A DNA stretch of 35,896 nt from UBA6136 sp964344495 (GTDB taxonomy: Bacteria; Pseudomonadota; Gammaproteobacteria; Methylococcales; Methylococcaceae), in NCBI GenBank assembly GCA_964344495.1, contig CAYFNI010000008.1:1-35896 (forward strand), in the 5' to 3' direction. A model generated the notes under the pieces. That model was not told the origin of the DNA. It ran no database searches and saw only the letters and a program-made list of their open reading frames with translations. This document shows positions 31,719 through 35,896 of this stretch, piece by piece (position 1 is the stretch's first letter; every line of letters starts with the position of its first letter). The position numbers and the translations under genes are program-made.

Positions 31719-34037
31719 TCAGGGCTTGTACCAGATGGGAGAGCCCCAGGCCCGCTGCTGAACGGTTTTCGGCACGGCGTTACTGCAGCATTGCTGATAC
31801 TCCCACTCGGTGTAGGAGGCGAGATCCTTTTTGGTTCGCGGGCGGGTCTTGCAGTTGACTCCGCGCGCGCTGCACAGGTACTGGTTCCAGCGGCAACTCG
31901 GATTTTCCAAGACCCGAGCGTAGTAGAACGCCCCCTGAGTTTTATCGAATGCCGGATCTTTCCAGACGGCGCACAGCGAGCCGAAACCCTCTCCGGTAGG
32001 TTTGCAGGAGCGCAGGTTGACGGACGCATCATTGGGCCCGCCGGCCACATCGTAGACCGCTTCGTGTGTTTCGCCGTTGGCATCGACCCAGCCTTTGACA
32101 ATCTGCAAGCGTTGCAGCCTGGTGCCCGCATGGCCCGGCCAGCCGGGATCCATATTGGCGGCCACCGCAAAGGAGGGCGCCGCATCACCGCCGCTGTTCA
32201 GGAGTGTCCCGCCCATGGGAACGCCCAGCGCATAGCCCTTGGTGGCAAAGTCGGGTCTGGAACACAGGTTGCGCGGCAAGCCAAAACCGCCAAACATGCG
32301 CACCGTCGGCCGTGTGCCGCTGGTGGCGAACGTTTCCCGGCGTTTCAGGGCCGAGAAGAGGGCGTCGCGCGTGTTTTCTTCCGCCCAGACACCGGTGATA
32401 CCGCCGCCGTTGGATTCGAGGCCGAGTTGATCCACCTCGTTCAGTGCGGCGCTGGATTCGGCCCAGCTGACAATGCCGTGTGCGCCGTGTTTTGCGAAGC
32501 TGGCGGGTTCGGTATCGCTCGGCGTGCCGTTGTGATTATCCGTAGCGCCCACAAAGCCGAGTTGAAACGGGTTGATGCCCCGCTCGCGCTCATAGCCCAG
32601 ACCGTCTTTGAGGGCGTTTCGCACGAAGCTGTTGGGCTGAATATTCACCGCATTCGGCTGACTGATATGGTCACCCGTCAGGCGCCCGAAATTCATGGCT
32701 TCGAAGCTGCAGAATTCATCGGCCGTGCCCCAGATGGCGTTCGGAGAATAGCGGCACTCAGAGGAGCCCTTGATCTGGAGCAGCTCCACCAGCGGTTCGA
32801 ACTGCCGACGGATGCGCGCGTCCTGATCGCTCTGCGGCAGCATGAACATGGCTCCACCGCTCAGGTTTGAATTGTGGGGAATGGAGATGAAATCGCAGTC
32901 ATTGCCACTGTGGCATTGAGAAGCCAGTTCCTTGAGCATGATCTGCGGCGAGCCCAGGGCGACACCGTTGGTGGTCGAAAATGTCCCGGCGGGGTAATTT
33001 TCTTCCGGGCCGGTGTAGCCCTGACAATCCTTGCTGCTTCCGTCGGCGGCGGATCCGCTGCCGCAGCCTGCGGGCGCACGGATGTTGGTGACCGGAAATT
33101 CCGGTACGTGCGCGGTCTTGAAGATGATGTTGCGGTGGAGGTTATTCAGCCCGCTTTGCGCGCTGCCACATTTGGGCGCGGTCTGGGGGCAATCGGCATC
33201 CACGTAACAGCCTTTGCCGCTGCCTGCGGCGGATGGGGAGCCGTCACTCGCTTCGCAGGCGCCCATCCCGGGATCGCTGGTGTATTCATAGGCGACGAAG
33301 GACGAGAACCGGCAGGGCTGGTTGGCTTCGGCGGCGGCGGCCTGAATCGCTTGCCAGACATTCAGTTCCTGCTGCACACAATTGCCCTGGTTGGGGCCGG
33401 ACTCGCGGCAGAACGGCAAGCGGGTCGGAAATTCAGCGCCGACATACGCGGCACCGAAGATGGTGGCGGCCAGACCGGTCCGCAACCTTGAGACATCCTC
33501 GCGCCCGAGCCGACAGCTCTCGCTCTCATAACCTTTGGGTACACACACGTTACCCGCCAGTGCCGAGCAGAACTGGCCGGGTGAGGTGCAGTCACTGTCG
33601 GACGCGCAGGCCGCGCCCCCCTCGAACCAGCAGATGTTCGTCTCGCCGATCATCTCCGCATGGTCGGTCACCGCCGCAAAGTCGAGCGCCCGACTCGGGG
33701 GCAGCTGGGCTATCCGCGTCGCGGTGTATTCGCAGCGTTGCGGCGGCAGGCAATAGGGATGCTGCGCCACGCCGTTGACGGGCGGCGCCGATGCGTCGGT
33801 CGCGGTGAGCCGGGTATCGATGAACGGTGGCAAACCCACGGGATACCCCTGGGCAAATCGATACGCATCACGCGGGGTATTGCGGGTATCCAGCGTAGCG
33901 GCATCCGCAGAATATTGCGTATGCAGATGGAGTTCGCCGAAGAAGGGTTGACGGGTGGCGCGAAAGTTATTGCACTCGCCGGCCAACAGGGCTGGGGCAC
34001 ATACCAGAAACAAAAGCCAGCGAATGAGATCCAGCAT
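31719..34037 (-). CDS. Secreted DUF3604-domain (PHP-like) protein with Cys-rich inserts
   Basis: 772 residues with a signal peptide (RWLLFLVCAPALLAG, cleavage near residue 20) and a strong AGAGGAGG ribosome site. The DUF3604 start FFGELHLHTQYSADA (His37, His39) and DFAAVTDHAEMIGE (Asp125, His126, Glu128) look like PHP-type metal-binding phosphoesterase motifs; later FISIPHNSNLSGG and GFVGATDNHNGTPSD add His/Asp residues. Two Cys-rich inserts with Asp-x-Asp-Cys (residues 144-165 and 261-290, Cys at 144, 150, 157, 165 and 261, 277, 283, 290) are not part of the metal motifs and probably form disulfides. Substrate unknown. It heads a coupled three-gene unit with the isomerase and the HupE-like permease. 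Confidence 0.85.
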   Translation of the reverse strand: MLDLIRWLLFLVCAPALLAGECNNFRATRQPFFGELHLHTQYSADAATLDTRNTPRDAYRFAQGYPVGLPPFIDTRLTATDASAPPVNGVAQHPYCLPPQRCEYTATRIAQLPPSRALDFAAVTDHAEMIGETNICWFEGGAACASDSDCTSPGQFCSALAGNVCVPKGYESESCRLGREDVSRLRTGLAATIFGAAYVGAEFPTRLPFCRESGPNQGNCVQQELNVWQAIQAAAAEANQPCRFSSFVAYEYTSDPGMGACEASDGSPSAAGSGKGCYVDADCPQTAPKCGSAQSGLNNLHRNIIFKTAHVPEFPVTNIRAPAGCGSGSAADGSSKDCQGYTGPEENYPAGTFSTTNGVALGSPQIMLKELASQCHSGNDCDFISIPHNSNLSGGAMFMLPQSDQDARIRRQFEPLVELLQIKGSSECRYSPNAIWGTADEFCSFEAMNFGRLTGDHISQPNAVNIQPNSFVRNALKDGLGYERERGINPFQLGFVGATDNHNGTPSDTEPASFAKHGAHGIVSWAESSAALNEVDQLGLESNGGGITGVWAEENTRDALFSALKRRETFATSGTRPTVRMFGGFGLPRNLCSRPDFATKGYALGVPMGGTLLNSGGDAAPSFAVAANMDPGWPGHAGTRLQRLQIVKGWVDANGETHEAVYDVAGGPNDASVNLRSCKPTGEGFGSLCAVWKDPAFDKTQGAFYYARVLENPSCRWNQYLCSARGVNCKTRPRTKKDLASYTEWEYQQCCSNAVPKTVQQRAWGSPIWYKP

Positions 34038-34452
34038 GCCGCCTCCTCTTGAATGGCGTCCAGCGCAGTTGAAACGACCCGGTTTCCGTGGAGTCGATTC
34101 CGTTGACTGAAAGGGTATCTCCGGGGTATCGGCGAACCGAGGGTACTAGTGTGCCTGAACCGGAGCAGGCGCGATATACAGAGCCGCTGAATTCAAGTAT
34201 CGGCTGACGTTGGATACCGGTTTCCGATTCAGGTGGCGCAGGTTACGCCACGGTGTCCGGCGCGGGCAGCTGGGGCGTCGTAGCCGCTTGGGCTAATTAC
34301 CCATCAGCCTCCGCGGGGAGGCCGAAACCCGGCTTCATTCATGAGCACCCGATGCTCAGTGCGCATACGTACAGAGCCGGAAAACCCCAAACAAACCCGA
34401 TGGGGTCCGTCTTTCAAAGACCGAAGGAGACTCCAGCAGCCGCTTACGCCAT
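34038..34452. other. Hairpin-dense 415-base intergenic region
   Basis: No convincing gene. On the minus strand it is the leader of the DUF3604 unit and the tail of the cytochrome peroxidase gene. Perfect stems seen: 34153-34157 with 34166-34170; 34182-34186 with 34201-34205; 34233-34238 with 34246-34251; 34307-34312 with 34317-34322; 34329-34334 with 34375-34380 enclosing 34342-34347 with 34353-34358; 34384-34388 with 34402-34406; 34409-34414 with 34416-34421. Such density is above what I expect by chance. A structured RNA (riboswitch, sRNA or ribozyme) is possible; I could not match it to a known family. Confidence 0.45.
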
Positions 34453-35511
34453 TTACGGTCCCTTGGCGTCGCCGGGAGCGCTGAGATGAGCAGGAACTGG
34501 CCCGGTCAGGCTCTCCAGGAAGGCTTTCAGCGCGCTGATTTCGGCGGGGTTTAATTCCCTGTTGAGTTGCACTTGGCCCATGATGCGGATCGCCTCACTC
34601 AGATCGTCGACGGACCCATTGTGGAAATAAGGCGGGGTCATTGCGACATTCCGTAATGGCGGCACCTTGAAAACGGAATGATCTGCCGGGTCCTTGGTGA
34701 TGTTGAAGCGTCCTTCATCGAGATTTGCCGAGTGTGTGAGTGCGGTGACATCGCCAAAGAGACCAAACTTCGCGTAACGCATACCTCCGACCAAGGGGCC
34801 ATCGTGGCAATTGGCGCATCCGTAGTCCATGAATATCTGCAGTCCGTTTTTGGCTGAAGCACTCAACGCCGCCGTATCCCCCTTCAGGTAGGCATCGAAA
34901 GGCGATGGGCTCACCAGGGTTCGTTCAAACGCACCAATGGCATTTCCCCAATTTGCAGGTTGTATAGGGTCCTTTTCGCCCGGGAAAGCTGTCTGAAAAT
35001 CTGTTTCATAGCCGAGCTTTTTGAGCTTTGCGATGACGGCCGGATAATCCGGATTACCGAAACTGCTGGGGCCAATTAACGATTGAGTGGCTTGGTCTTC
35101 GACATTGTCACGGGCTCCATCCCAATGAATGCGGAATTGAAGGGCCGCGTTGAGCAGGGTGGGTGCATTCCGAAGATTCAGGCGATTTTCGACGCCGACC
35201 GACCGCGGCCGTCCATCTGTGGCGTGAAGCCCTGGCAGGTGGCAGGTTTCACAACTGACCGTGCCGTCTGCGGAAAGTCGCTTGTCAAAGAAAAGCTTTC
35301 TGCCCAACGCAACTTGGGCCGGGGATCCGGGGTGTTCCGGTGTGCTGAAGGTGTCGGGCAAAGGCGAAAACCGTACTCGTGCGGCAGCGGTGGGATCTTC
35401 CGCCCCTCGGGCAGACGAGTGGAATGCGAGGCCTATGATCATCATTCCGGCCAGGTGACCAAGAATACCTCTTTTGCTTATGGCTTTTTTGACCGTCACA
35501 GTTCGCCTCAT
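34453..35511 (-). CDS. Di-haem cytochrome c peroxidase (CCP/MauG family)
   Basis: 352 residues from the ATG chosen at 35511, which starts a signal peptide (KRGILGHLAGMMIIGLAF, cleavage after ARG/GAE). The frame is open to 35694, but the extra residues read through IS remnant DNA. Two haem c sites are visible: CETCH (Cys87, Cys90, His91) and CANCH (Cys232, Cys235, His236). Others: ALGRKLFFDKRLSADGTVSC, PALLNAALQFRIHWDG-type stretch (residues 117-132), and FKVPPLRNVAMTPPYFHNGS with the Met of the second haem region. Bacterial CCPs reduce periplasmic H2O2 with electrons from cytochrome c; a MauG-like modifying enzyme is the alternative. The bc1 complex at 23.5-26.2 kb could feed it. The upstream sequence has been replaced by an IS remnant. 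Confidence 0.88.
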   Translation of the reverse strand: MRRTVTVKKAISKRGILGHLAGMMIIGLAFHSSARGAEDPTAAARVRFSPLPDTFSTPEHPGSPAQVALGRKLFFDKRLSADGTVSCETCHLPGLHATDGRPRSVGVENRLNLRNAPTLLNAALQFRIHWDGARDNVEDQATQSLIGPSSFGNPDYPAVIAKLKKLGYETDFQTAFPGEKDPIQPANWGNAIGAFERTLVSPSPFDAYLKGDTAALSASAKNGLQIFMDYGCANCHDGPLVGGMRYAKFGLFGDVTALTHSANLDEGRFNITKDPADHSVFKVPPLRNVAMTPPYFHNGSVDDLSEAIRIMGQVQLNRELNPAEISALKAFLESLTGPVPAHLSAPGDAKGP

Positions 35512-35536
35512 GGGTTGAATTTTAGGGAGGGTCAGG

Positions 35537-35896
35537 CGCATCTCGTGGTGCCATGGCCGCCGAGCCCCATCGTGGAGCCTTCGTGATTGTAGGTCCACAT
35601 CCAGTCTGTAGCATAGGTCTGTACCCCTTTCATCGCTGCGAAGAGGCAGAGCCTCCGCATACACCGTTTCTTCAGCCTCGCTGCTCGTATTCAACCCTCT
35701 TGACCCGGGCTATCAGCGAGCCGTTCTTGCAGTGCCATTTGTGAAACGTCGTGGTATTGATGCCGTATTCTCGGCAGACCTCAGGAGCCGGGCTGCTTGA
35801 GTACAGTGATGAACTGGCTGCCTGAAAAGCGTGGGGTCTTCATGCCACTGCGACGCATGATCCTTCCGGGCCTCCTGTACTAACCGTACGGCACGC
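35537..35896 (-). mobile_element. Internally deleted IS3-family insertion sequence remnant
   Basis: The stretch holds the start of an IS3-family orfA and the end of an orfB, fused with the middle (most of the element) missing; the left edge is blurred around 35537 and the right edge runs to the window end. It differs from the remnant at 27566, which has another C-terminal type, so two different IS3-family elements are involved. Confidence 0.7.
35560..35843 (-). pseudogene. Fused OrfA start / OrfB end of an IS3-family transposase
   Basis: From ATG 35843 the minus strand reads MKTPRFSGSQFITVLKQPGS and a stop, the start of an IS3-family OrfA. After a frame change it continues EVCREYGINTTTFHKWHCKN (helix-turn-helix) and ARVKRVEYEQRG, then a stop. 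In a third frame LKKR is followed at once by VQTYATDWMWTYNHE and MGLGG, which belong to the C-terminus of OrfB. At least two frameshifts and one large internal deletion make it inactive. Confidence 0.75.

Noticed and set aside
33970..34037. Lipoprotein signal in the DUF3604 protein
   Set aside because: The sequence LLAGEC has Glu directly before the Cys, which does not fit a lipobox; signal peptidase I cleavage is more likely.
34261..34330. Possible cyclic-di-GMP (GEMM) riboswitch core
   Set aside because: A short stretch loosely recalls the GEMM core, but the conserved first helix with GAAA loop and the receptor are absent, and the orientation has no gene to control.
34253..34489. 78-codon plus-strand open frame in the hairpin-rich gap
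   Set aside because: No ribosome site, no family features, and it crosses several perfect stems and the end of the peroxidase gene.

Overview
This window looks like the chromosome of a GC-rich gammaproteobacterium. Two conserved gammaproteobacterial neighbourhoods are present: kdsD-kdsC-lptC-lptA-lptB-rpoN-hpf-rapZ, and mlaFED(B)-murA-hisG-hisD-hisC-petABC-sspB. Supporting traits are a short-form (HisZ-dependent type) HisG, a proton-pumping cytochrome bc1 operon, a class II aldolase, and a binding protein of the kind linked to PQQ-dependent alcohol dehydrogenases. The genus cannot be fixed from the sequence alone; a free-living respiratory or chemolithotrophic lineage fits.

Bases 1-12,928 form one long minus-strand run. 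It starts with speA (arginine decarboxylase). Then follow a beta-hydroxyacid dehydrogenase and a second MCE lipid transporter (STAS-MlaE-like permease, MlaF-like ATPase, long MlaD-like protein), packed with 4-base overlaps or gaps of 2-5 bases. Next come the KDO/lipopolysaccharide genes kdsD, kdsC, lptC, lptA and lptB, then rpoN, hpf and rapZ, and last a substrate-binding protein cut by the window edge. ptsN, usual between hpf and rapZ, is absent.

Bases 12,998-16,132 hold speE and a small DUF4404 gene on plus, then mtgA and fbaA on minus with a strong terminator between them. Bases 16,230-26,728 are a plus-strand run: the canonical Mla transporter genes without mlaC, murA, hisG, hisD, hisC, the cytochrome bc1 operon petABC behind its own promoter-like sequence, and sspB without sspA. 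A YqaA-type membrane protein faces it. An elongator tRNA-Met with its own promoter and terminator closes the core part.

From about 27,500 to the end the DNA looks accessory. Two decayed IS3-family remnants (27,566-27,803 and about 35,537-35,896) bracket a PliI-like lysozyme inhibitor, a predicted outer-membrane beta-barrel gene, a coupled three-gene module (DUF3604 protein, membrane-anchored parvulin isomerase, HupE/UreJ-like permease) and a di-haem cytochrome c peroxidase. A hairpin-dense 415-base gap lies upstream of the DUF3604 module. This module and its leader are the best candidates for an undescribed system here.

Functionally, much of the window serves the envelope: LPS export, two lipid transporters, peptidoglycan synthesis (MurA, MtgA), lysozyme protection and respiration. 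Polyamine synthesis is split over the divergent speA/speE pair.
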